From Dyella halodurans (GTDB lineage Bacteria; Pseudomonadota; Gammaproteobacteria; Xanthomonadales; Rhodanobacteraceae): a DNA stretch of 64,000 bases. The notes under the pieces were generated by a model. It was not told the DNA's origin. It made no database searches and saw only the letters and a program-made list of their open reading frames with translations. A program made the position numbers and the translations under genes. This document shows positions 52,295 through 64,000 of this stretch, piece by piece. Each line of letters starts with the position of its first letter. Position 1 is the stretch's first letter. Location: the NCBI RefSeq assembly GCF_026283925.1, contig NZ_JAPDPF010000003.1:463917-527916 (forward strand). The letters run 5' to 3'.

Positions 52295-53224
52295 TCAGTC
52301 TACCGCGACCTGCGGCCGGGGCAGACCCATGCCCTCGATGCGCGAGGTCACGTCGTCGGCCTGGTCCACGCTGGCAATCGGCCCGACCCGCACGCGACGG
52401 ATGCTGCGACCGTTGATTTGGGCATCCACCACCTGTACCGGCGCAAAATTGGCGACCCGCAACTGCTGCGCCACGCGCTCGGCGTTGCTCACATCGGAGA
52501 ATGCACCCACCTGCAGGTAAATGCCTGGCCCCGGGCTGGCAGGCTTGGGCGCCGGCGGTGGTGGCGGCAGCGCCTGCGCCGAGAGCGGCTGGGCCGGATC
52601 GATCGCGCGCACTTCCACCAGGCCGGTGCCCTTGGGCCACACGCCGATCTTCACGGCAGCGGCATACGACAGGTCGATCAGGCGGTTTTCGTGGAACGGG
52701 CCGCGATCGTTGATGCGCACGATCACGCTCTTGCCGTTTTCCAGGTTGGTCACCCGCGCATAGCTGGGCAGCGGCAGGGTCTTGTGCGCGGCGGTGAACT
52801 GGTACATGTCGTAGTCCTCGAGGCTCGAGGTCTTGTACCCGTTGAATTTGTTGCCGTAGAACGAGGCGATGCCGCGCTCCACGTAGCCGCCGGGGCCAGG
52901 CAGCACCTGGTAGGTCTGGCCCAGCACCGTGTACGGCGACTTGTTGCCATACAGGGCGCGTGGTTCGACCTTGGGCACCGGCTCCGGCAGCTTGCTGACA
53001 TCGGGCGGCGGGCCACCCGGCACGCTGTCGCTGCCGTCACGGTAGCGGCTGCTCTGCGGGCGGCTGGTGTCGTCCTGGAAGCCGCCACTCGACGCGCCGC
53101 CTGCCGACGACGACGTGCCACGCGCATGCGATCCACCCGAACTCGTCGTGGGGCGGGTCTTGCCTCCACTGCAACCCGCCAGCAGAACGATCAGCAGGAG
53201 TAGCAGCGCATGCCGCCATCTCAT
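52295..53224 (-). CDS. rlpA: RlpA-family septal ring lytic transglycosylase
   Basis: A 309-residue lipoprotein (lipobox LLAGC near residue 18) with a Ser/Gly-rich linker, a double-psi beta-barrel domain (ERGIASFYGNKFNGYKTSSL, then TAAHKTLPLPSYARVTNL and VRINDRGPFHENRLIDLS) and a C-terminal SPOR domain (about 230-309) that binds denuded glycan at septa. The catalytic Asp is in NDRGP. The start overlaps the mltB stop by 4 bp (ATGA), so the two are coupled. Confidence 0.93.
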   Translation of the reverse strand: MRWRHALLLLLIVLLAGCSGGKTRPTTSSGGSHARGTSSSAGGASSGGFQDDTSRPQSSRYRDGSDSVPGGPPPDVSKLPEPVPKVEPRALYGNKSPYTVLGQTYQVLPGPGGYVERGIASFYGNKFNGYKTSSLEDYDMYQFTAAHKTLPLPSYARVTNLENGKSVIVRINDRGPFHENRLIDLSYAAAVKIGVWPKGTGLVEVRAIDPAQPLSAQALPPPPPAPKPASPGPGIYLQVGAFSDVSNAERVAQQLRVANFAPVQVVDAQINGRSIRRVRVGPIASVDQADDVTSRIEGMGLPRPQVAVD

Positions 53225-54234
53225 TGGCGGGCATCCGCCATGCGCACGCCCTCGGCAATCTCCTGCGCCAGCTCATGCACCGCCAGCGCGTACAACGGAC
53301 TGCGGTTGTACTTGGTGATCACATAGAAATTCTGGAAGGTGAACCAGTACTCCATGCCATTGGCGCCTTCTAGCGACTGCAGGCTGGTGGGCGCGCCAGG
53401 ATTGAGCGGCTGCGCGGAGGTGTAGCCCCAGGCTTCCAGCTGCTCCAGCGGCCACTGCGGCGAGGAGTCGCCCACCGAGATCGGCTTGGCGGCCGCATCA
53501 GCCTGGGCCGGCAAGGCCACCGGGCCACCGGTCTGCCAGCCGTGCTTGGCGAAGTAGTTGGCCACGCTGGCGAAGATGTCCGGCAGCGAATTCTTCAGGT
53601 CGATATGCCCGTCGCCATCGGCATCCACGCCGTAGTCGCGGATGCTGGATGGCATGAACTGGCCCCAGCCCTGCGCACCGGCGTACGAGCCAGTCAAGGT
53701 ATCGATCGGGCCGCCCAGCTGGCTGGCCGGCAGTTCGAGCAAGGTCTTCAGCTGGTCGCGGAAGAAGGTGGCGCGTGGCGGGTAATACAGGCCCAGCGTC
53801 ACCAGCGCATCGAGCACCTTGTACTTGCCGGTGTTGCGGCCATACGAGGTTTCCACGCCGATGATGGCCACGATGTATTCGGCCGGCACGCCGTACTGCT
53901 TGGCGGTGCGCTCGAGCAGATCGCGATGCTCGCGATAGAACGCCACGCCGTCGTTGATGCGCTTGTCGGTGAGGAAGATCGGCCGGTATTCCTTCCACGG
54001 CTTGCCTTCGGCGGGCCGACTGATCGCATCGAGGATGCTTTGCTGCTTCTGCGCGCGATCCAGCAGCGCGTTCAGCGCCTTGGGACTCTTGCCGGTGTCC
54101 TTGGCCACTTCGCTGACCAGCTGCGCCTGACCCGGGTGGACCTGGGCGCAAACCGGCATGCATACAGCGACGAGTAACAGGCCCAGCGAGGCAACGAGGC
54201 GACGAGTCGGGAGCGACGCGGGAATCGAGGGCAT
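53221..54234 (-). CDS. mltB: Membrane-bound lytic murein transglycosylase B
   Basis: A 337-residue lytic transglycosylase with signal LVASLGLLLVAVCMPVCA. The catalytic Glu is in AIIGVETSYGRNTGKYKVLD, followed by GAQGWGQFMPSSIRDYGVDA and DGDGHIDLKNSLPDIFASVA. It cleaves the glycan strand with 1,6-anhydro ring formation. It overlaps rlpA by 4 bp and lies 89 bp from rodA. Confidence 0.93.
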   Translation of the reverse strand: MPSIPASLPTRRLVASLGLLLVAVCMPVCAQVHPGQAQLVSEVAKDTGKSPKALNALLDRAQKQQSILDAISRPAEGKPWKEYRPIFLTDKRINDGVAFYREHRDLLERTAKQYGVPAEYIVAIIGVETSYGRNTGKYKVLDALVTLGLYYPPRATFFRDQLKTLLELPASQLGGPIDTLTGSYAGAQGWGQFMPSSIRDYGVDADGDGHIDLKNSLPDIFASVANYFAKHGWQTGGPVALPAQADAAAKPISVGDSSPQWPLEQLEAWGYTSAQPLNPGAPTSLQSLEGANGMEYWFTFQNFYVITKYNRSPLYALAVHELAQEIAEGVRMADARQ

Positions 54235-54323
54235 GAAGGACTTCGCTGTCGTGAACGGCTTCGCGCAAAGCCTAGCACGCGAATAGGCTCAATCCAGGCA
54301 TTTGCCGCGCTTTTTTGCGCTGA

Positions 54324-55442
54324 TCAGTCGTGCATCTTGCGATTGGCGAAGATCGACATCACCACGCCGAAGCCGGTCAGCAGCGAGACCGCCGAGGTGC
54401 CGCCATAACTCACCAGCGGCATCGGCACGCCCACCACCGGCAGCATGCCGGCGACCATGCCGCCGTTGACGAACACGTAGACGAAAAAGCTCATGCCGAT
54501 GGCGCCGGCGAGCAGGCGCGAATAGGTGTCGCGCGCTTCCATCGCAATCCACAGGCAGCGGCCGATGATGAAGGCGTACAACAGCATCAGGCCGATCACG
54601 CCGACCAGGCCGAATTCCTCGGAAAACACCGCGAAAATGAAGTCGGTGGTGTGTTCAGGGAGGAAGTCCAGGCGCGACTGCGTACTGTGCTGCCAGCCCT
54701 TGCCGAACATGCCGCCCGAGCCCACCGCGATCTGCGACTGGATGATGTGCCAGCCGTTGCCCAGCGGGTCCGATTCCGGGTCCAGCAAGGTGCGCACGCG
54801 GTTGCGCTGGTATTCGTGCAGGAAATGCCAGGCCACCGGCACCATGCCACCCACCGCGGCGAGCAGGCTGCCGATCTTCCACCACGCCATGCCGGACAGG
54901 AACAGCGCGAACGCGCCGGCCGCCGACACTAGCAAGGCCGTGCCCAGGTCAGGCTGCTCGGCGATCAAACCGGCGGGAATGGCGATCAGGATGCCCACCA
55001 CGATGATGTCTTTCCAACGCGGCGGCAGCTGCCTGGAGTGCAGGTACCAGGCCACCATCATCGGCATGGTGAGCTTGAGCAGCTCGGACGGCTGGAACGA
55101 CATCACGCCCAGGTCCAGCCAGCGCTTGGAGCCGCTGCGCACCTGGCCCAGGGCCGCCACCACCAGCAGCAAGGCCACGCTGGCCGCGTACAGCCATGGC
55201 GTCCAGCTGCGCAGTACCGACGGCGGAATGCGCGAGATCAGCACCACCAGCAGGCCGCCCATCACGAAGCGGGCCGCCTGGCCGGTGATCATGGCCATGC
55301 TGCCGCCGCTGGCGCTGTACAAGGTCATCAGGCCGACCACGGCGAGCACGAACAAACCGAAAGCCAGCGGCAGGTCGATGCGCGGACGCGTCATCATGCG
55401 GCGCAGGATGCGCACCAGGCGGGCCTGGAGGGCGTCGATCAT
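54324..55442 (-). CDS. rodA: Rod-shape-determining glycosyltransferase RodA
   Basis: A 372-residue SEDS-family membrane enzyme with about ten helices. Signature blocks are LYSASGGSMAMITGQ, EQPDLGTALLVSAAGAFALF, FLPEHTTDFIFAVFSEEFGL and VGVPMPLVSYGGTSAVSLL. It polymerises lipid II into glycan for cell elongation with PBP2. It overlaps mrdA by 4 bp. Confidence 0.95.
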   Translation of the reverse strand: MIDALQARLVRILRRMMTRPRIDLPLAFGLFVLAVVGLMTLYSASGGSMAMITGQAARFVMGGLLVVLISRIPPSVLRSWTPWLYAASVALLLVVAALGQVRSGSKRWLDLGVMSFQPSELLKLTMPMMVAWYLHSRQLPPRWKDIIVVGILIAIPAGLIAEQPDLGTALLVSAAGAFALFLSGMAWWKIGSLLAAVGGMVPVAWHFLHEYQRNRVRTLLDPESDPLGNGWHIIQSQIAVGSGGMFGKGWQHSTQSRLDFLPEHTTDFIFAVFSEEFGLVGVIGLMLLYAFIIGRCLWIAMEARDTYSRLLAGAIGMSFFVYVFVNGGMVAGMLPVVGVPMPLVSYGGTSAVSLLTGFGVVMSIFANRKMHD

Positions 55443-57457
55443 CGGTTGCCTCCGTCTTCCGGGGAAGCCGTGCTGGAAGGGTCGGCCGGCATCCCGGCGG
55501 GCATGTCGGCAGGCGTCGCCATCGGCGTGTCGTCAGGTTGTGCGGGTGCGCTGGAGGCTGACTCGACCCCGCTTTCCGGTGTCTTGCTCGGCGGCACTGC
55601 GCCACCCTGGGTCACGATCCATGCTTCCATCACCTTGCGCACGATCGGTCCGGCATCCGCCGCACCCCAGGCGCCCTCTTCCAGCATCGCCGCCACGGCG
55701 ATGCGCGGCGCTTCGGTGGGCGTGTAGGCAATGAACCAGGCGCGGTGACGCGTGGCCAGGTAGGCCGTGTTCTTGTTGGTGTCGTATTCGTTGCCGCGGC
55801 GCGAGAAACGCTCGGCGGTACCGCTCTTGCCAGCCACGGTGTACGGGAAGCCCTTGAACACGCCGGCCTGGCTGGCGGTGCCGCCCGCGCCGTAAATCAC
55901 CGCCTCCATGCCCTGGTTGATGACATTCCAGTTCGCGGCCTTGTGGATCACCGACGGTCCGCTCGGCGGATTAGCCAAGGGCACCGGGCGTTCCTTCACA
56001 TTGGCCGTGGCCATCACCAGTCGTGGCGCGTAGGGCGTGCCACGATCAGCCAAGGTCGCGGTGGCATGGGCCAGCTGCAAGGTCGTGACGTTCCAGTAGC
56101 CCTGGCCGATACCCGCGATCACGGTTTCGCCAGGGAACCAACCAAACTTGCTGCGCGTGGCCTTCCATTCGCGCGACGGCAGGATGCCCTCGGCCTCGCC
56201 GAGCAGATCGACGCCCGACTTGTGTCCGAAGCCAAGGCCGCCCATCCAGCTGCTGAGCCGATCGATGCCCAGGTCCAGGGCAAGTCGGTAGAAGTAGGTA
56301 TTGGTGGACTTTTCGATCGCCCGCACCATGTTGACCGTGCCATCGCCACCGCGCGTGTCGTCGCGATAACAGCGCTGCTGCCCGGGTATGCAGAACTCGC
56401 CCGTCGACAACACGGTGTCTTCCGGCCGGCGTACGCCGTATTCCAGGCCGCCCAGCGCCAGGAACGGCTTGACCGTGGAGCCAGGGGGATAGGCACTCTT
56501 CAGCGCACGGTTGAGCAGCGGCTTGTCTTCGGCCGTCATGTAGGCGGTGTAGTCGGCGCGGCCAATGCCATTGACGAACAGGTTCGGGTCAAAGCTGGGC
56601 ACGCTGACCATCGCCAGCACCTGGCCGTTACGCGGGTCGATGGCGACGGCCGAACCCGGCCTGCCCGCGAACGCATCGGTGGTGGCCTTTTGCACGCGCA
56701 GGTCGATGCTGAGATACAGGTTCTTGCCGGGAATCGGCGGATGCGTCTCCAGCACGCGCTGGGTGCGTCCATCCGCATTCACCTCGACCAGTTCATAGCC
56801 CGGCGTGCCATGCAGGATGTCCTCGTACGACCGTTCCAGGCCGCTGCGGCCCACATGGCTGGTGCCCTTGTAGCGCTCCGGATCGAGCCGGTTCACGTCG
56901 TCCGCATCGATACGGCCGACATAGCCAACGACATGCGCGAACAGCGGGCCGAAGGGGTAACGGCGCGTGAGATAGGGCACGACGTCGACGCCGGGGAAAC
57001 GCCAGCGATTGATGGCGAAGCGCGCAATATCATCCTCGGTCAGATGCATCTTGAGCGGCACGCTGTCGAAGCGGCGGTTCTGCCTGAGCTGCTTCTTGAA
57101 GGTGTCGATGTCATCGTCGCCGAGCGGCACCACCTCGCCGATCTGCGACAACATCGCCTTCATGTCGGGCACCTGCTCAGGCACCACTTCCAGGCGGAAG
57201 GCCGGCACGTTGTCGGCCAGCAGCACGCCACTGCGATCGAAGATCAGGCCGCGCGCCGGCGGAATCGCCCTGGGCTTGACGCGGTTGTTCTCCGAACGCA
57301 GCGCAAACTCGTCATGACGCTGCACCTGCAAATAGTGGTAGCGCACGATCAGCGTGCACAAACCAAGCAGGATCAAGGCGAACCCTGCCAGCGCGCGCCG
57401 CTGGAACAGCGCGCTTTCGCCGCGGGCATCTTTGATGGAGCGTCGTTTCAGGGCCAT
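55439..57457 (-). CDS. mrdA: Penicillin-binding protein 2 (peptidoglycan transpeptidase)
   Basis: A 672-residue class B PBP. ATG 57457 (MALKRRSIKDARGE) gives a short cytoplasmic tail, one membrane helix (AGFALILLGLCTLIVRYHYL), a pedestal domain and the transpeptidase domain with STVK (Ser near 327) and KSGTAE (near 543). The C-terminus is extended by a Pro/Ala/Asp-rich tail of about 60 residues. It cross-links peptidoglycan during elongation together with RodA and MreBCD. Confidence 0.95.
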   Translation of the reverse strand: MALKRRSIKDARGESALFQRRALAGFALILLGLCTLIVRYHYLQVQRHDEFALRSENNRVKPRAIPPARGLIFDRSGVLLADNVPAFRLEVVPEQVPDMKAMLSQIGEVVPLGDDDIDTFKKQLRQNRRFDSVPLKMHLTEDDIARFAINRWRFPGVDVVPYLTRRYPFGPLFAHVVGYVGRIDADDVNRLDPERYKGTSHVGRSGLERSYEDILHGTPGYELVEVNADGRTQRVLETHPPIPGKNLYLSIDLRVQKATTDAFAGRPGSAVAIDPRNGQVLAMVSVPSFDPNLFVNGIGRADYTAYMTAEDKPLLNRALKSAYPPGSTVKPFLALGGLEYGVRRPEDTVLSTGEFCIPGQQRCYRDDTRGGDGTVNMVRAIEKSTNTYFYRLALDLGIDRLSSWMGGLGFGHKSGVDLLGEAEGILPSREWKATRSKFGWFPGETVIAGIGQGYWNVTTLQLAHATATLADRGTPYAPRLVMATANVKERPVPLANPPSGPSVIHKAANWNVINQGMEAVIYGAGGTASQAGVFKGFPYTVAGKSGTAERFSRRGNEYDTNKNTAYLATRHRAWFIAYTPTEAPRIAVAAMLEEGAWGAADAGPIVRKVMEAWIVTQGGAVPPSKTPESGVESASSAPAQPDDTPMATPADMPAGMPADPSSTASPEDGGNR

Positions 57458-57462
57458 GGCCG

Positions 57463-57948
57463 TTACTGGATGCGCATGCGCATGCGCAGGTCGTCCATGA
57501 GCACGAACAGGAACGGCCACAAGGCCGCGCCGACAAACGGCGAAATCCACCAGGTGGCCGGCGGCAGCGCCTCACCGGCAAAGGTGCGCACGATCAACAG
57601 CAGGATGCGATCGTTCAGCAGCAAGGCCAGCACGGCCAGCGTCTGCTGCCACATGGGGAAGAAGCGCAGGCGCGAACGGAAGCGCAGTGCGATGAACACC
57701 AGCGCGCACAAGCGCATGGCCTGCTCGCCCAGCAGCACGCCGTCCAGCAGGTCGGCACAAAGACCGATGCAGAAGGCCAGCCCGAGGTTGACGCGATCCG
57801 CCGATTCCAGCGACCAATACAGCAGAAACAGCGCCGGCCAGTACGGCTTGAACGGCTGCAACGGCGCCGGCAGCGGAATCAGCATCGACACCAACGCAAA
57901 CACCAGCGTGCCGACGAACCACAGCAGATTGATCCGTTGCTTGTTCAT
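57463..57948 (-). CDS. mreD: Rod-shape-determining protein MreD
   Basis: A 161-residue inner-membrane protein with five to six helices (MNKQRINLLWFVGTLVFALV at the start; LLYWSLESADRVNLGLAFCI in the middle). Part of the elongasome that links MreB filaments to RodA/PBP2. Its start overlaps the mreC stop by 4 bp and it ends 5 bp before the mrdA start. Confidence 0.92.
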   Translation of the reverse strand: MNKQRINLLWFVGTLVFALVSMLIPLPAPLQPFKPYWPALFLLYWSLESADRVNLGLAFCIGLCADLLDGVLLGEQAMRLCALVFIALRFRSRLRFFPMWQQTLAVLALLLNDRILLLIVRTFAGEALPPATWWISPFVGAALWPFLFVLMDDLRMRMRIQ

Positions 57949-58946
57949 GGCTGCACCGGTGCGGCGCTAGCGGCAGGCGCCGGCGACACGCTCGCCTCGG
58001 CCGCACGCGGCGGCGGCGCGCTGGTCGTGGTGACGGCAGGCGTCGCGGGCGCCAGATCGGCGGGCGGCCCGGCCGGCGTTACCGGTGCGGGTGGGCCCGC
58101 GGGTTCGGCCTGGTCATGCAGCAACAGCACGTCTTCACTGCGATCCAGGTCCGCGGTGGGGCGCGCACGCGCCTCCAGGAACATGCCGGACGGCGACTGG
58201 TCCACGCTGAGAATTTCGCCCACCGGGAAGCCTGGCGGGAAGCGCCCGCCCAGGCCGGAGGTCAGCAGCTTGTCGCCGGCATGCACATCGGACGCCATGG
58301 AAATATTCGGCAGGCTCAGCAAATCGCCATCACGCAGGCCATAGGCCACGGTACGCAGACCAGTACGCTCGATCACCACCGGAATCGCGTGATCGGGGTC
58401 GGTCACCAGCATCACCAGCGAAGTCCGCGGCATCACTTCCACCACCTGGCCCATCACGCCGTGCGCGTCGATCACCACCTGCCCCGACTTCACCCCGTCA
58501 CGCGCGCCAAGGTTGAGCAGCATGCGGTGGCGGCTCGCGCCAAGGTCGACGTCGATCACCCGTGCCAGCTGCACGTTGAGTTCCAGGCTGTGCTGGGTAT
58601 CCAGCAGTTCCTTGAGGCGCTGGTTCTGCTGGGCCACCGCCGCCATGCGATTGAGCTTGGCATTGGCCAGCAGCAGATCCTCACGCAGGCGCTGGTTCTG
58701 TTCGGTCAACATCTTGCGATCGGCAAAGGCGACGCTGACCGTGCGCATGCCGGCGGCAGGCAGGCCGGCGAGTCGATACACGGGCTCGACCACCACCGAG
58801 GTGGCGTAGCGCAGACGCCAGATCCAGCCATTGCGATGGTCAAGCACCATCAGCACCATGGCCAGCGCCAAATACAGCATGAGCCTGAGCGTCCCGGCAA
58901 CCGTGCCGGCGAACAGGGGCGAGGATTCCTCGCGCGCAAGCGCCAT
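57945..58946 (-). CDS. mreC: Rod-shape-determining protein MreC
   Basis: A 333-residue bitopic protein: one N-terminal membrane helix, a coiled coil (ENQRLREDLLLANAKLNRMA-like segment) and a beta-rich periplasmic domain with GVMGQVVEVMPRTSLVMLVT and GGRFPPGFPVGEI. A Pro/Ala/Thr-rich C-terminal tail of about 60 residues is longer than in E. coli. It scaffolds PBP2. Confidence 0.93.
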   Translation of the reverse strand: MALAREESSPLFAGTVAGTLRLMLYLALAMVLMVLDHRNGWIWRLRYATSVVVEPVYRLAGLPAAGMRTVSVAFADRKMLTEQNQRLREDLLLANAKLNRMAAVAQQNQRLKELLDTQHSLELNVQLARVIDVDLGASRHRMLLNLGARDGVKSGQVVIDAHGVMGQVVEVMPRTSLVMLVTDPDHAIPVVIERTGLRTVAYGLRDGDLLSLPNISMASDVHAGDKLLTSGLGGRFPPGFPVGEILSVDQSPSGMFLEARARPTADLDRSEDVLLLHDQAEPAGPPAPVTPAGPPADLAPATPAVTTTSAPPPRAAEASVSPAPAASAAPVQP

Positions 58947-58973
58947 GGACTACCCCCTACCCGTGTCGGTGGC

Positions 58974-60090
<1,117 letters not shown>

Positions 60091-60278
60091 GGACAATCTC
60101 GTTAAGAAAGCCTTTGTCTACGCGATGATATGCACGTTTTGAAGCTTCTGGACACGCGCGGCCTGGCGCAGGAAAGTCGCGGCCGGAGCGCGATATCGGT
60201 ATCATCGGGCGCTTTGGGCAAGGTCGGGCGATAGGCGTCCCAGCCCCCATTCCATCTGCCAGGGAACATCCTCGCATC

Positions 60279-61214
60279 ATGTCTGCCGTCATCTGCGGAT
60301 CGCTCGCCTACGACACCATCATGGTGTTCCAGGACCAGTTCAAGAATCACATCCTGCCCGATCAGGTGCACATCCTGAACGTGTCGTTCCTGGTGCCTGC
60401 CATGCGCCGCGAGTTTGGCGGCTGCGCCGGCAATATCGCCTACAACTTGAAGCTGCTCGGCGGCGACCCCTTGCCGGTGGCCACCGTGGGCCAGGACTTC
60501 GCCCCGTATCGCGCGCATATGCAGAAGTACGGCATCCGCCTCGACTACGTGCGTGCGTTCGACGACCAATTCACGCCGCAGTGCTTCATCACCACCGACC
60601 TGGACAACAACCAGATCACCGCCTTCCATCCGGGCGCCATGCTCAGCGCGCATGAGAACCACGTGCGCGACATCCCGGAGATCAGCTTCGGCATCGTGGC
60701 GCCGGATGGCCGCGACGCCATGTTGCAGCACGTGAACGAGTTCGCCGCCCGCGGCGTGCCGTTCATCTTCGACCCGGGCCAGGCCATGCCGCTGTTCAAT
60801 GGCGACGAATTCCGCGCCATGATCGAAAAGGCCACCTACGTCATCGTCAATGACTACGAGTCGCAGCTGCTGCAGCAGCGCACTGGCTGGAGCGCGCAGG
60901 AAATCGCCTCGCGCGTGCAGGCCTATATCGTCACGCAGGGCCCGCGCGGTTCGCTGATCCACGCTGGCGGCGTCACGCACGAGATTCCGCCGGCCCGCGA
61001 GCGCCAGGTGATCGATCCGACCGGCTGCGGCGATGCTTATCGCGCCGGCCTGATCTTCGGCATCATGGGCGGCAAGGACTGGCCGACCGCCGGCCGCATG
61101 GCCTCGCTGATGGGCGCACTCAAGGTCGAACATCCGGGCACGCAGAACCAGCACTTCGACTACGCCCAGTTCGCAGCCGAGTTCAAGGAACAGTTCGGTT
61201 ACGCGATCGACTGA
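60279..61214 (+). CDS. PfkB-family carbohydrate/adenosine kinase
   Basis: A 311-residue ribokinase-like enzyme. The N-terminal pattern AVICGSLAYDTIMVF, the GG-containing REFGGCAGNIAYNLKLLGGD signature 1, and the signature 2 VIDPTGCGDAYRAG with the catalytic Asp are intact. The N-terminal half is similar to bacterial adenosine-kinase-like proteins. The exact sugar or nucleoside is not determined. It stands alone, divergent from mreB; a terminator separates it from glpK. Confidence 0.9.
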   Translation: MSAVICGSLAYDTIMVFQDQFKNHILPDQVHILNVSFLVPAMRREFGGCAGNIAYNLKLLGGDPLPVATVGQDFAPYRAHMQKYGIRLDYVRAFDDQFTPQCFITTDLDNNQITAFHPGAMLSAHENHVRDIPEISFGIVAPDGRDAMLQHVNEFAARGVPFIFDPGQAMPLFNGDEFRAMIEKATYVIVNDYESQLLQQRTGWSAQEIASRVQAYIVTQGPRGSLIHAGGVTHEIPPARERQVIDPTGCGDAYRAGLIFGIMGGKDWPTAGRMASLMGALKVEHPGTQNQHFDYAQFAAEFKEQFGYAID

Positions 61215-61236
61215 TCGGAGTCGCAAGCGATTCACG

Positions 61237-61268
61237 ACGAGGCCTCCCAGGTGGAGGCCTCGTTCGTT

Positions 61269-61270
<2 letters not shown>
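61237..61270 (+). terminator. Terminator between the kinase genes
   Basis: ACGAGGCCTCC, 5-nt loop, GGAGGCCTCGT followed by TCGTTTC, 22 bp after the PfkB stop. The stem is symmetrical and could also act on the convergent glpK transcript. Confidence 0.75.
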
Positions 61271-63399
<2,129 letters not shown>

Positions 63400-63601
63400 G
63401 AAATCATCGAAGCTCTGTGGGGGCTGATGATCTTCGCAAATTATTGCGATAACTGACACTGCGAGGATGGTGGACGTTCAGCGCGAGGCAAGCACTCGGT
63501 GACGTGGAGACTTCCTCACCGTCATTCATCCTTGATCGTTGTTCGTCCCTCAGCGTCGACTCTTCCTCGCCGCTCACTTGCCCTCACCGCCCCCCCCTCG
63601 C
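63400..63601. other. Intergenic stretch left of the R-family repeat
   Basis: Probable promoter area of the YqhA-type gene. No gene is seen between here and the 5S gene; the rest of the gap up to 63883 is taken by the repeat at 63602 and two terminator hairpins. Confidence 0.5.
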
Positions 63602-63718
63602 CGTCATCCCCGCGAAAGCGGGGATCCAGTGACTGTGCACGGAATGGACAACGCGCCTGATGTCGCGTGATGTTGCGCAAGTAAAAGGCGCTGGATCCCC
63701 GCGTTCGCGGGGATGACG
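63602..63718. repeat. REP-like paired repeat (R family, copy 6)
   Basis: CGTCATCCCCGCGAAAGCGG at one end, CGCGTTCGCGGGGATGACG at the other, CCAGTG and CGCTGG inside. The longest spacer of the family. Confidence 0.88.
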
Positions 63719-63770
63719 GTGAGGTTTTGATGGGCCGTTCGGCAGCCGCCGATGTTGTCGAAAGCCCAAA

Positions 63771-63805
63771 CGAAAAACCCCCGCAGCGTGAGCTGCGAGG
63801 GTTTC
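63771..63805 (-). terminator. Second terminator of the rRNA operon
   Basis: On the minus strand GAAACCCTCGCAGC, TCAC loop, GCTGCGGGGGTTTTTCGTTTG. Confidence 0.75.
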
Positions 63806-63843
63806 GTATCGAGCGGCGCGCAAAGCGCGAAACACACAAAGAC

Positions 63844-63871
63844 AAACGCCTTCCCGGATGGGAAGGCGTTT
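63844..63871 (-). terminator. First terminator of the rRNA operon
   Basis: AAACGCCTTCCC and GGGAAGGCGTTT form a 12-bp stem with a 4-nt loop, followed on the minus strand by TGTCTTTG. It lies about 12 bp beyond the 5S end. Confidence 0.88.
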
Positions 63872-63883
63872 GAGGATGAAGCC

Positions 63884-63997
63884 CCTGGCGGTGACCTACT
63901 CTTGCATGGGCAATGCCACACTACCATCGGCGCAGCTGCGTTTCACTTCCGAGTTCGGGATGGGATCGGGTGGGACCACAGCGCTATAGCCGCCAGG
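63884..63997 (-). rRNA. rrf: 5S ribosomal RNA
   Basis: On the minus strand the molecule begins CCTGGCGGCTATAGCGCTGT, contains the conserved CCGAACTCGGAAGTGAAACG loop and ends with the complementary CACCGCCAGG, which closes helix I. Length about 114 nt. The 23S and 16S genes of this operon would lie beyond the right edge. Confidence 0.96.
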
Positions 63998-64000
63998 GAA

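Overview
The window looks like the chromosome of a high-G+C gammaproteobacterium of the Xanthomonadales, most likely Rhodanobacteraceae (Dyella, Luteibacter or Rhodanobacter type). The basis is the unbroken order prc, lipA, lipB, ybeD-like, dacA, rlpA, mltB, rodA, mrdA, mreD, mreC, mreB, a split coenzyme-B12-dependent ribonucleotide reductase, an Ala/Lys-rich H1-like protein, an ESPR-type autotransporter, and families of short inverted repeats of the kind common in this order. The genus is an inference; no 16S sequence is present.

Positions 1-31,600 are mostly accessory. They hold the end of a LytTR regulator, a GT39-type membrane glycosyltransferase, a double retropepsin/TPR secreted protein, tandem lipoprotein paralogues, a Sel1 protein, an alpha/beta hydrolase, an ICMT-like methyltransferase, a large exoprotein and a HigBA-like toxin-antitoxin pair. 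A dual-CDGSH Fe-S protein follows, then an ArsR/AHSA1 operon with a striking palindromic promoter, a 1,500-residue Gly-rich autotransporter flanked by direct repeats, and a thioredoxin-fold protein paired with a Cys-tailed protein. A roughly 630-bp gene-plus-leader segment occurs twice (17.2 kb and 29.1 kb). Short inverted-repeat elements cluster between 28.9 and 31.8 kb.

Positions 31,815-36,619 form a visibly AT-richer, single-strand, tightly packed four-gene operon: Dam-type adenine methylase, calcineurin-like metallophosphoesterase, P-loop ATPase, unknown protein. I do not recognise this combination as a named system. It is the best candidate here for an undescribed anti-phage or genome-defence module.

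Positions 36,727-46,100 return to core-like content: NrdJb, an H1-like protein and NrdJa with a NrdR-box-like site, a DegQ-type protease, a PstS-like binding protein, a HAD hydrolase and an M17 aminopeptidase. A MITE-like 375-bp element with 50-bp terminal inverted repeats follows.

Positions 46,551-60,020 are one long minus-strand envelope block: Prc protease, lipoate synthesis, DD-carboxypeptidase, RlpA, MltB and the Rod elongasome. The right end has a PfkB-family sugar/nucleoside kinase, glycerol kinase, a YqhA-type membrane protein and the 5S end of an rRNA operon reading in from the right edge.
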